Source: Phycisphaerae bacterium (GTDB lineage: Bacteria; Planctomycetota; Phycisphaerae; UBA1845). From it: 64,000 nucleotides of DNA. Shown here in pieces: positions 11,222 through 19,462 of the stretch. Both the position numbers and the translations under genes were made by a program. Each line of letters begins with the position of its first letter. Position 1 is the stretch's first letter. Location of the stretch: positions 1-64,000 of the forward strand of contig JAJDDP010000053.1 of NCBI GenBank assembly GCA_029260235.1, read 5' to 3'. The notes under the pieces were generated by a model that was given only the letters and a program-made list of their open reading frames with translations, did no database searches and was not told the DNA's origin.

Positions 11222-12004
11222 ATGCCCTTGACTTACGGCGAATACCTCAAGATTGACGCCCTGCTCGAACTCCAAGAGGTAAAATCTGACCCTCCCGAGC
11301 ACGACGAGTTGCTGTTCATCGTCATCCACCAGGCCTATGAGCTGTGGTTCAAGCTCATGCTCCACGAGTTGGACAAGATCCGGCGCGATTTCTCAAACAA
11401 CGATCTCTACGGCGCCGTGGCTACATTCAAGCGGGTGCGAACGGTGATGAAGACGCTGGTAGGCCAATTGGACATCTTGGAAACGATGACGCCCATGTCC
11501 TTCACCAGCTTTCGTGACCGATTAGAAACGTCATCCGGATTTCAGTCCCGACAGTTCCGCGAATTCGAGTACCTGCTCGGTTCCAAAAGGCCCGAGATGA
11601 TGCAGCATTGCCAATCGGATGCAGCAGGGATGCAGAAGCTCGAAGCAAGGCTTCAAGGTCGAAGCGTGGTCGATCACTTTTACGATTTTCTCAAGCAGCG
11701 CGGGGTCACCATTCCGCAAGAAATCAAGGACAAGGACGTGTCGACGTCTACAGTCCCGAATGAGCTGGTCCAGGAAGGGATTCTGGCGCTCTACAAGAGC
11801 CAGCCCGACCTGGCCATTCTCTTCGAGTTGATGGCCGATCTAGATGAGGGACAGCAGGAGTGGCGCTACCGCCATGTTAAGGTTGTCGAGCGGACCATCG
11901 GCAACAAACGCGGCACCGGTGGTAGCTTGGGCGTAGATTTCTTGAAGCAGTCGCTCTTCAAACCCATCTTTCCCGACTTGTGGGCCATTAGGCATCGACT
12001 GTGA
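11222..12004 (+). CDS. kynA: Tryptophan 2,3-dioxygenase
   Basis: Heme dioxygenase for the first step of the pathway, tryptophan to N-formylkynurenine. The 260-residue protein has the substrate-pocket helix with FIVIHQAYELWFK near the N terminus, the heme-ligand His in RYRHVKVVERTIG (H218), and the Thr-Gly loop GTGGS that contacts the substrate. AGGAAGGA sits about 9 bases before the ATG. It lies between kmo and kynB, 15 bases before kynB. Confidence 0.96.
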   Translation: MPLTYGEYLKIDALLELQEVKSDPPEHDELLFIVIHQAYELWFKLMLHELDKIRRDFSNNDLYGAVATFKRVRTVMKTLVGQLDILETMTPMSFTSFRDRLETSSGFQSRQFREFEYLLGSKRPEMMQHCQSDAAGMQKLEARLQGRSVVDHFYDFLKQRGVTIPQEIKDKDVSTSTVPNELVQEGILALYKSQPDLAILFELMADLDEGQQEWRYRHVKVVERTIGNKRGTGGSLGVDFLKQSLFKPIFPDLWAIRHRL

Positions 12005-12019
12005 CGAGGAGCCGCGGCA

Positions 12020-12643
12020 ATGTTGATTGACATCTCACCCACGATATCAAGCCGCCTCGGCGTTTGGCCCGGCGACACACCGGCTTCGAGGAAGGTGTTG
12101 CTGGATATGCATAAGGGCGACAACCTGACCCTCTCGACGCTGAGCGCAACCGTGCATCTAGGCGCCCACGCGGATGGCCCGAATCATTACGGGGCTGATG
12201 GACGGTCAATCGAGCAACAGCCGCTGGATTTCTACATTGGCCGATGCCAGGTTATCCATGTGGATGTACCCAGAGGAAGGCGGGTGGCTACGGAAGACAT
12301 CGACCAGCCGATTCAGGCGGAGCGCGTTTTGCTAGCCACCGGCACCTTGCCGAATCCCGACGATTGGAATCAGGATTTTGCCGCATTGGATCCAGCCTTG
12401 GTTGATCAGATGCACCAAGAAGGCGTGAGGCTCATCGGAATCGACACACCCAGCGTCGATCTGATGGACTCGAAGGAACTGCCGAGCCATCAGATGTTCC
12501 TCCGGCATGACATGGCCATCCTGGAGGGCTTGGTACTCTGGAACGTGCCGGCGGGGATCTACGAGTTGATCGCCCTGCCCTTGAGACTCGAAGGCTTCGA
12601 CGCCAGTCCCGTCCGGGCGGTACTTCGTACTTTGCCCGAATAG
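12020..12643 (+). CDS. kynB: Kynurenine formamidase (arylformamidase)
   Basis: Hydrolyses N-formylkynurenine to kynurenine and formate. The 207-residue protein is of the bacterial metal-dependent cyclase-like type, with the metal motif HLGAHADGP (H46, H50, D52) and the core GIDTPSVD. The length matches KynB. It is the last gene of the six-gene cluster and follows kynA by 15 bases. The order along DNA (dioxygenase, decarboxylase, kynU, kmo, kynA, kynB) runs nearly opposite to the pathway. Confidence 0.94.
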   Translation: MLIDISPTISSRLGVWPGDTPASRKVLLDMHKGDNLTLSTLSATVHLGAHADGPNHYGADGRSIEQQPLDFYIGRCQVIHVDVPRGRRVATEDIDQPIQAERVLLATGTLPNPDDWNQDFAALDPALVDQMHQEGVRLIGIDTPSVDLMDSKELPSHQMFLRHDMAILEGLVLWNVPAGIYELIALPLRLEGFDASPVRAVLRTLPE

Positions 12644-12713
12644 TGGCGGGCCAGCGTGGGAGACAAGATCAACGGTTAAGGCGGGCCACAGGTGCAAGGA
12701 AGGACATTGACCG

Positions 12714-14189
12714 ATGGCGCAATGCACACGACGGGATGCGATGATTTGCATAGGAGTCGGCGCAGCCGGCCTGGTGACCAATCGCACGCTATCGTGGGCG
12801 ATTGCGCCAAGGACCGTCGATAGAGTTGGCGACTTGGCTGAGCTATTTCGCACTACACCTGAGGCCGACGTCTTCGACGTTTGCGTCAAATCCATCCAAG
12901 CTGGGGCGGACTACAAAGCAATTCTGACTGCCGTATTTGTTGCAGGAATCCACGACATTCAGCCACGCCCAGTCGGGAGCAAGCTGCACGCGGTCATGAT
13001 GGTCGAATCTGCCTTCCAATTGGCAGAGGCAGGCTCGAAATGTGATGCGTACCATGCCGCCCTTTGGAGTCTGCATGACTTCAAGCGATACCAGCAGCGC
13101 GACAGGAATGAGGGCGACTGGGTCTTGCCGCAGAATCCCAAGGTGTCTCGGCTAGGCGCAGACGCGGCGCGAGGGGACTTCTTGGCTGCCATGGAGACAT
13201 GGGATGCAGGGCGTGCGGATCGCGGGCTGGTGGCACTACTGCGCCACGTTCATCCAGAGAGCGTCTTTGAACTACTCTGGCCCTTCATGGCTCGATCATT
13301 TGTCGATTTCGGACACAAGATAATCTTTGGCGTTCAAGTTGAGCGCGTCCTACGGCGCGTAGGCTGGCGCCATGCCGAACCAGCGTTGAGGTCGCTGGTC
13401 AATGGTTTGACTTACTCAGGACCGGGCGTTCAGGATACGGTCGGATTTGATCGAGCCAAGGAGCTGGCGGCCTCATTCCCAGCTGACTGGGAGAGAAATT
13501 CCGAGAACCCACAAGAGAGCGATTCGTTGTTGAAAGGGCTTCGCAACTGCGACTCTGCCGGAGCACAACAGCTCGTGGTTGCAGCATTGAATGACGGGGT
13601 CGGGGCCACTGCGGTCTGGGACGGTCTTCGTTTGTTTGCCTCGGAATTATTTCTGCGCCGCCCACCGTCTTCGACGCGACGGCATCTTCCTGTGCATCCT
13701 GTGACCGAAGTCAACGCGTTCGGTCACGCATCGCGGGCGACGAGCAATGACTCGACAAAACGCCTGCTCATTCTGCAAGCGGCTGCATGGCTGCCGCTCT
13801 GGAAGCCTGTGTTGACTGATCGGTTTGAACCACTTGCGAATCGGCCTGGCATCGACGCCCTTGGAGGAGATAGGCCAGTGCAAGGTCACCGTATCGATGA
13901 GACGTTCGAGCAGCGATCACCTGATGATACGCGTGTATTCCTAGACCAGGGGGATGGTCAGCGCATCAACTACCTGTCCTGGCTTCGTGGCTTTCTTTTT
14001 CGCAAGGCTTGGCAGGACCACCAATACAAGTACCTTGCTGCCATCAGCGAAGAAAGCAGACTTGTGAATCCCAAATGGGCATCTCGGCTCCTCGCCCCTG
14101 CCATCACCTACTTGCCGACACAGGCAGACGATGATTCAGAAGTGGCACGAAGAGCGAACCACACGCTGCAAAAATCCGGCGTGTGTTAA
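12714..14189 (+). CDS. Unrecognised exported protein with Tat-type signal
   Basis: A 491-residue protein I cannot assign to a family. The N terminus has a twin-arginine motif (CTRRDAM) followed by a hydrophobic stretch (ICIGVGAAGLV), which suggests Tat export of a folded, possibly cofactor-bearing protein. The remainder is mostly helical by appearance and rich in His (for example DFGHKIIFGVQ and HAEPALRSLV). It starts 70 bases after kynB on the same strand. A functional link to tryptophan breakdown is possible but not shown. The 3' end is followed by a convergent aminotransferase gene. Confidence 0.75.
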   Translation: MAQCTRRDAMICIGVGAAGLVTNRTLSWAIAPRTVDRVGDLAELFRTTPEADVFDVCVKSIQAGADYKAILTAVFVAGIHDIQPRPVGSKLHAVMMVESAFQLAEAGSKCDAYHAALWSLHDFKRYQQRDRNEGDWVLPQNPKVSRLGADAARGDFLAAMETWDAGRADRGLVALLRHVHPESVFELLWPFMARSFVDFGHKIIFGVQVERVLRRVGWRHAEPALRSLVNGLTYSGPGVQDTVGFDRAKELAASFPADWERNSENPQESDSLLKGLRNCDSAGAQQLVVAALNDGVGATAVWDGLRLFASELFLRRPPSSTRRHLPVHPVTEVNAFGHASRATSNDSTKRLLILQAAAWLPLWKPVLTDRFEPLANRPGIDALGGDRPVQGHRIDETFEQRSPDDTRVFLDQGDGQRINYLSWLRGFLFRKAWQDHQYKYLAAISEESRLVNPKWASRLLAPAITYLPTQADDDSEVARRANHTLQKSGVC

Positions 14190-14313
14190 CCCGATCTACC
14201 CAGGTCCAGACAAGTAAATCGTCGCGCCCACGCCGATTCGTATCCGTCACATTCCCCCAGAGTCGTCGCCTACATCGAGCTCGGTGACGGATCACCAGCC
14301 ACGAAGCTTGGGC

Positions 14314-15468
14314 TTACATCTTCTCGTAGCTCTCTGCGAAGACGGTTTGGGCAGCGGCTAAACCAGCCCCCAGAGTAAGTTTGTGCCCCTGGGCGTGCAG
14401 AACCAACTCTAGCGCACTGATGACACTGAGCGTGTCGAATGAATCGCAGTACCCCATATGGGAAATGCGAACAACTTTGCCCTTGATGTGGCCTTGGCCT
14501 CCGGCGATTTGCATGCCGAATTTCTGGCGCATGGTCTTTCGTAGGACGGGTTCATCAACGCCCTCGGGCAAGACGATTCCCGTCACCGAATCTACTGGAT
14601 CTGCTGCAAATAGCTGCAGGTCCATGGCGGCAATAGCTGCCCTGGTCGCGCGGGCATTCAAGGAAGTGTGGAACCAGATGGATTCCAATCCCTCCTCTCT
14701 GATGCGTCTCAGTACGCTCTGCAAGCCGCGAATGAGCTGGTTGTTTGGCGTATAGGGGGTGTCGTTGTTGGCCAACGATTTCCGGAATTTCTTGAGGTTG
14801 TTGTAATATTGATGCCCGCTTCCGGCATCAATGCGCGTCCAAGCAGCGTCACTGACGGCCAGGAAGGCTAACCCGGGTGGAAGCATTAGGGCTTTCTGTG
14901 ATCCGGTGAAGTAGACGTCGATGCCCCACTCATCCACTTTGACCGGGATGGCGCCCACCGCGGTAATCCCATCCACGATAAGCATGGCTCCGTGTTTCTT
15001 AGCCACCTTGGAGATGGCTTCGATATCCGAGAGTGATGAGGAGCAGGTTTCGCTGTGGACCACGGTCAGCGTGTCGATGTCCTTGTCCTCGGCCAACATC
15101 TTGTCGATCACATCGGGCTTAGCCCCGCTGCCCCACTCGAAATCGTACTTGGCGTGAGGTATATCGAAGGCTGCACAGATTTCTGCCCAGCGTTCTCCGA
15201 ATTTTCCGCCGTGGCAGCAGAGAACCTTGTGGCCCTTGCCCGGCGGGCAGCATGAAACGATGGCTGCCTCTCCAGCGGCGGTGCCGCTACCGGTGAGGGT
15301 CAGGCAGGTGCCCTTAGTTTGAAAAAGGTAGCCAAGAAGTTCGGTCACTTCTTTGAACATCTCGCGGAACTCAGCGGTGCGATGGTGCTGCTGCGGGCGG
15401 GCCATCTCCAGGAGAACGTCCTCAGGAACCATCGTTGGGCCGGGCGTGAACAGGCGTTGCTTCTTCAT
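14314..15468 (-). CDS. Alanine-glyoxylate / serine-pyruvate type aminotransferase (class V)
   Basis: PLP aminotransferase of the AGT/SPT group, 384 residues. It starts with the family signature LFTPGPTMVPE, has the PLP-binding Asp in VDGITAVGA (D166) and the Schiff-base Lys in TGSQKALMLPPGL (K192). Such enzymes act on alanine, serine or phosphoserine with glyoxylate, pyruvate or hydroxypyruvate; sequence alone does not fix the substrate. GAGAG precedes the ATG. It is transcribed divergently from the DUF1573 gene. Confidence 0.92.
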   Translation of the reverse strand: MKKQRLFTPGPTMVPEDVLLEMARPQQHHRTAEFREMFKEVTELLGYLFQTKGTCLTLTGSGTAAGEAAIVSCCPPGKGHKVLCCHGGKFGERWAEICAAFDIPHAKYDFEWGSGAKPDVIDKMLAEDKDIDTLTVVHSETCSSSLSDIEAISKVAKKHGAMLIVDGITAVGAIPVKVDEWGIDVYFTGSQKALMLPPGLAFLAVSDAAWTRIDAGSGHQYYNNLKKFRKSLANNDTPYTPNNQLIRGLQSVLRRIREEGLESIWFHTSLNARATRAAIAAMDLQLFAADPVDSVTGIVLPEGVDEPVLRKTMRQKFGMQIAGGQGHIKGKVVRISHMGYCDSFDTLSVISALELVLHAQGHKLTLGAGLAAAQTVFAESYEKM

Positions 15469-15580
15469 GGTGATTCTCTCGTCTTGGGAAACTAAGTCGG
15501 GGCTTCGGTGTCAGACCGTAATTATACGCACCAGGCCTGCCTCGGCAAATTTACCCGAACCTAGTTGCCCGACCGTTACT

Positions 15581-15608
15581 TGGACAGTGGTACTTGCAGT
15601 AGTAGAAT
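15581..15608 (+). promoter_or_regulatory. Sigma-70-like promoter for the DUF1573 gene
   Basis: TGGACA (15581-15586) and TAGAAT (15603-15608) are separated by 16 bases, each matching five of six consensus positions. The predicted start lies about 55-60 bases before the ATG at 15673. Confidence 0.45.
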
Positions 15609-15672
15609 TGCCGGGGAAGACGATTCGTTTGCCAGGCTAGGCTAAGATCTGCCAATGGAAGGGTACAGGACC

Positions 15673-17022
15673 ATGCCGTCGAGAATCATGTGCATAATGG
15701 GAATTGTTGTCGTGTTCGTAGGCGGCTCGTCGCAGTCGAGCGGCGCGGCGTTCGAGCCTCTCAAGGCGCCTAAGATATTTGTCGAAAACCCGAGTCGCCA
15801 GCTGGACCCCATCCACGAGGGCGACAAGATCGACATCATCTACACGGTGGAGAACCGAGGCGATGCTGAATTGATCATCAACGATGTTCGGACGAGCTGT
15901 GGCTGTGCCACCGTAAAGCTCAAGACGGCAGAGAAGATCGTGGCTCCTGGCGGTTCGCAAGACATATTGGTCACCTTCAATTCGAAAGACAGACTGGGCA
16001 AGCAGGATAAATCGGTCACCTTGTTCTGCAACGACCCTGACCAAAAGCGCCTGAAACTGGCCTTTTCGGTAGAAGTGGAAACGTATTTTACGATCTCGCC
16101 GAAACAGAAATACGATTTCAGATCCGTTCGCCAAGGCCAGGTGTTGCCCAAACCGATCGACGTGCTGCCCGCCAAGGCCGGCACGGTGGTCGAAGTGGTT
16201 TCCGTGGTTTTTCCTCTCGGGGCGCTGTTTTCCTACCGCACTGACCCACTGCAGGGCAAGGAAGCTGTTGGTCAGCGTTTGACCCTGACGGTGGATGAAT
16301 CCGCCCCGCTGGGGGAAATCCGTGGGCGGGTCGAAGTCACGGCCCGGGTGGGTGAATTCTCAGAAACAAAGTCACTGATCATTCAAGGTAGCGTCAGTGG
16401 GGAGTTGAGCGTGGTTCCGCCGAGAGTCAGGCTCGATACACCGAGCGTACGGGGAAACCAGCTCCGCCCGGTGAAACTGACAGCAATTCTGGGCAATCGG
16501 ATTCGGATTTTGGGCGTCGATGCAGGACCAAATATCGACGTGACGGTGGAATCCAACGAGAAGCTGACCTCGCACACGATTCGGCTGAAGATTGCGGAAA
16601 ACGCGACCGACGGTCCGCATGGCGCAGAGTTGGCTATCTGGACCAGCAGCATCGTTCAACCTCTGATTCGCGTCCCCATATTCATGCATGTCGCCCCACG
16701 GTTGAGCATCGAGCCACCGATGGTGCTGCTGCGAGCGTCGGACACATCAAGCGGAGCAACGCGGAGGCTGATACTGCAAAACACATCCAAGAAAGCCTTC
16801 GCCATCCTCGGGCTCAGCGCGGATCGAGATTTTCTAAGTGTCGAGGAAGCGGATCATCCGGCGCTGCCAACGGGCACGCGATTTATCGAAGTGACCGCCC
16901 AGGCTGGGTTTGACGCATCGGGAGAAGACGCTACCGTTACGGTCCAGACCGACGTGCCGGGGGCAGAAACGCTAAGGATCCCGGTGATGTTCGAGAGTGT
17001 GGCTCATCAGGCCGGCTTTTAG
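15673..17022 (+). CDS. Exported DUF1573-domain protein
   Basis: Secreted or periplasmic protein of about 449 residues. A signal peptide (IMCIMGIVVVFVGG then SSGAA) precedes an immunoglobulin-like DUF1573 domain with the hallmark TSCGCA about 70 residues in, followed by VTFNSKDRLGKQDKSVTLFCND. Further beta-rich repeats of the same kind fill the rest. DUF1573 proteins are very common in planctomycetes and Bacteroidetes, and their role is unknown. I prefer ATG 15673, which has GAAGG upstream; ATG 15655 in the same frame has no ribosome site. Confidence 0.85.
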   Translation: MPSRIMCIMGIVVVFVGGSSQSSGAAFEPLKAPKIFVENPSRQLDPIHEGDKIDIIYTVENRGDAELIINDVRTSCGCATVKLKTAEKIVAPGGSQDILVTFNSKDRLGKQDKSVTLFCNDPDQKRLKLAFSVEVETYFTISPKQKYDFRSVRQGQVLPKPIDVLPAKAGTVVEVVSVVFPLGALFSYRTDPLQGKEAVGQRLTLTVDESAPLGEIRGRVEVTARVGEFSETKSLIIQGSVSGELSVVPPRVRLDTPSVRGNQLRPVKLTAILGNRIRILGVDAGPNIDVTVESNEKLTSHTIRLKIAENATDGPHGAELAIWTSSIVQPLIRVPIFMHVAPRLSIEPPMVLLRASDTSSGATRRLILQNTSKKAFAILGLSADRDFLSVEEADHPALPTGTRFIEVTAQAGFDASGEDATVTVQTDVPGAETLRIPVMFESVAHQAGF

Positions 17023-17056
17023 AGCTGGGACAATCAACTAGCGACAGGGAATAGCC

Positions 17057-17263
17057 ATGTCTGGTCGAGAGGTCGAGTCGGCACCGCCAGCCGTCCACAA
17101 CGGATCATCCAGTTCTGCGAATTGGGATGACCCCAAATTGCCCGCCGGCGATTCGCCACCGATGCCTAATTGGCCTTTGTGGCTGTCGGCCATGCTCTGG
17201 GTCGGCTGGGTTGTGTTTCTGGTGGTCATGATGTTCGTGAGAATAAATACGACATCGCTTTAG
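17057..17263 (+). CDS. Small single-span membrane protein
   Basis: A 68-residue protein: a polar, Pro/Ser-rich N-terminal half followed by one hydrophobic segment (WLSAMLWVGWVVFLVVMMFV) and a short tail. CAGGGA lies 8-10 bases before the ATG. It follows the DUF1573 gene by 34 bases on the same strand and may be co-transcribed. No family is recognised. Confidence 0.6.
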   Translation: MSGREVESAPPAVHNGSSSSANWDDPKLPAGDSPPMPNWPLWLSAMLWVGWVVFLVVMMFVRINTTSL

Positions 17264-17338
17264 CGTCACCTCAGCTAGCAACTATCGGCAGCGGGTTGAT
17301 GCTGAATCAATCCCATCGGTTCTGCAGAAGAGCAAACT

Positions 17339-19168
17339 ATGGATGGCGTCCCCTTCACGGATGAGCAGGAGCAGCGCTACCGCGCCAACATCAAAGCGCT
17401 GGGGCAGACTCAACCCGCACTAAGTCAGCTCATTGAGTCGACTAGCCTTCCGCCAACGGTTGAGACAGCCAAAGGTCGGGACGGCAGCGACACGGTGCGC
17501 ATCCACCAGAGTGATGGTTCAGGCCAATGGTTTGGGCACTCCAGCATGCCGACGATCAGCGCACCTGTTGTCACCGCCGCCTTCACTTGGTCAGGGCGAA
17601 ACGTAGTCTTGACCTCAGTCGGAACGGGTTGCGAGATCCTGGTCCTTGCCAGCCGCTCTCCGGCTCACTGCGCCATTTTTGCCTTCGACAATGACATCAT
17701 CTCCCTCAAGATCGCCATGATCCTCTTTGACTATTCCGATCTTCTTGCTCGTGGGCGGCTGCTCTTTGCCTGTGGAAGCCATGCCGGACAAACCCTGCAC
17801 GAGCTGATATGCAGTCAACCGGGCCTCGAATACCCCCAAGAGATGTTTGCCTTGCCGCACCAGCCGACTGACGAGCGTGCGCGGATTCGGCGAGAATTTG
17901 AGGCGGGCGGAGCGCTAGCGACGGCGCATCAAGCAAGTTTGGCCGCCAACGTGCGGACACAACTTCAAGAGCGTTCGACGACCCGCCAAGACGGCCCAAG
18001 GCGGATCGTGGTGTTGTCGCGCGATCCGAGGCCTGAAGCGATTGCCGTCTCGCGGGGCTTGGCCAATCGGCTGAACGAAACTGGGTACATCGCCTGCGTG
18101 AGCGTCCCGGACCGCCCAGATCAATGCCATGTTCTGGCACGCTTACGAACCGTTCACGATCACAACCCAGATGGGATCATTCTTGTAAATTGCCTCAGTG
18201 GGCCGCTCTCGGGCTACTTGCCTGACGAGCTCCCCGTTCGCAGCTGGCTGCTGACCCGGGACAGCGCCAGGGTGGCCATCAGCGAAGGGATCCGTGCAAA
18301 CTCGGTAATCTACGCAGCCCATTCGACGACCGCAGACGAATTGGTTGCAGCTGGTGCAGCGGCTGAGCATGCCCGTCTATTGGAACGCGCTGCAGATCAG
18401 GCGGCTTACCATCCGGTGACCCTATCCGCCGACCAGCGAGCAGCGTACGAGACTCAAGTCGCTGTGCGGGCTGATGGCATCGACCTCGGCGCCGAAGCGG
18501 CCGGCATCACCCTGGACACGCATTCACAGCTCTGGGACTGGATAAGCAAGACGATGCAGGCATCTGAAGGCTCGTGGCGGCGAAACCGAGCAGACAAGTT
18601 GCTCAAGCAGGGTGAAGCCGCCGTCGGGCTGAGCCTGAAGGACGCAGATCTGCGGGACCAGTTCCTCTCATTGATTCGCCATCGCCTCGCTCCGGTAATG
18701 GCTGTCCGGCACGTCGTAGGCCGACTGATTGACGAAGGATTCGAGGTAGCCGTTTGGGGGACGGGCTGGGCGACCCAGCCGGACATGAGCGAGAGAGTGC
18801 CCGATCTCGACGGGCGAGAGATGAATTGGAATCTCGTGTACAACGGCGCTCAACTTGTGGTGTTGCCCTGGTTCAATGATTCGCTGGCCCAATGCGTGTT
18901 GGACAGCCTTGCTGCCGGGACATTGCCTGTGTTTGTTCGGCCAGCCACACACATCCGCGACCTGCACCCTCAGCTGGCAGGGCTGCTCGAACAAGTACCG
19001 CACGTGGCTGACCCCGATCAAATCAGTGGGAAGGTGAAACGCCTGCTGCAGCCGACGGAGGAGCCAGCTGGCCTGTTGAATCGCTTGCGCGCAGAGGTCA
19101 TGTCCCAGCATACCTACGATCAACGGCTGGTTTCCTTGCTGGAAGGCTGTGGTTTCGGGTTGGCTTAA
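17339..19168 (+). CDS. Glycosyltransferase-like protein with an MptE/DUF115-like N-terminal region
   Basis: A 609-residue cytoplasmic protein. The N-terminal third has a nucleotide-binding look (VVLTSVGTGCEILVLA), broadly like the domains placed before flagellin or surface glycosyltransferases. The C-terminal third resembles GT-B group-1 enzymes of the CgeB/YkvP type: VYNGAQLVVLPWFNDSLAQ followed by CVLDSLAAGTLPVFV, then a helical end. The likely role is sugar transfer to a surface or flagellar protein; donor and acceptor are unknown. It shares direction with the two preceding genes. Confidence 0.6.
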   Translation: MDGVPFTDEQEQRYRANIKALGQTQPALSQLIESTSLPPTVETAKGRDGSDTVRIHQSDGSGQWFGHSSMPTISAPVVTAAFTWSGRNVVLTSVGTGCEILVLASRSPAHCAIFAFDNDIISLKIAMILFDYSDLLARGRLLFACGSHAGQTLHELICSQPGLEYPQEMFALPHQPTDERARIRREFEAGGALATAHQASLAANVRTQLQERSTTRQDGPRRIVVLSRDPRPEAIAVSRGLANRLNETGYIACVSVPDRPDQCHVLARLRTVHDHNPDGIILVNCLSGPLSGYLPDELPVRSWLLTRDSARVAISEGIRANSVIYAAHSTTADELVAAGAAAEHARLLERAADQAAYHPVTLSADQRAAYETQVAVRADGIDLGAEAAGITLDTHSQLWDWISKTMQASEGSWRRNRADKLLKQGEAAVGLSLKDADLRDQFLSLIRHRLAPVMAVRHVVGRLIDEGFEVAVWGTGWATQPDMSERVPDLDGREMNWNLVYNGAQLVVLPWFNDSLAQCVLDSLAAGTLPVFVRPATHIRDLHPQLAGLLEQVPHVADPDQISGKVKRLLQPTEEPAGLLNRLRAEVMSQHTYDQRLVSLLEGCGFGLA

Positions 19169-19462
19169 ATCAGATCATTTCAGTGCGATTTGCCTGACAC
19201 AGCCTCTTTCGGGGATTTGACGCAGTCCGAATACGCAGGGGGGCCTTTGGAGCCACGAATTTGCTTCTTATGGGCGGGTAAGGGCTTGAATCTCTCGCCC
19301 CGATTGAGAAGAATAGGGGTAGTTGGTTAATCCGTGGTGGAGGGGAATAATCCCGGTCGGGTTCTCGGCCGGCAATCCACCCAAGAGAGTTCAATGAAGC
19401 GGCGGGCCACAGCCGACTACTGCGCGTGGGCGGGATGTAGGTACGCTAGAGGGTGGGCATTC

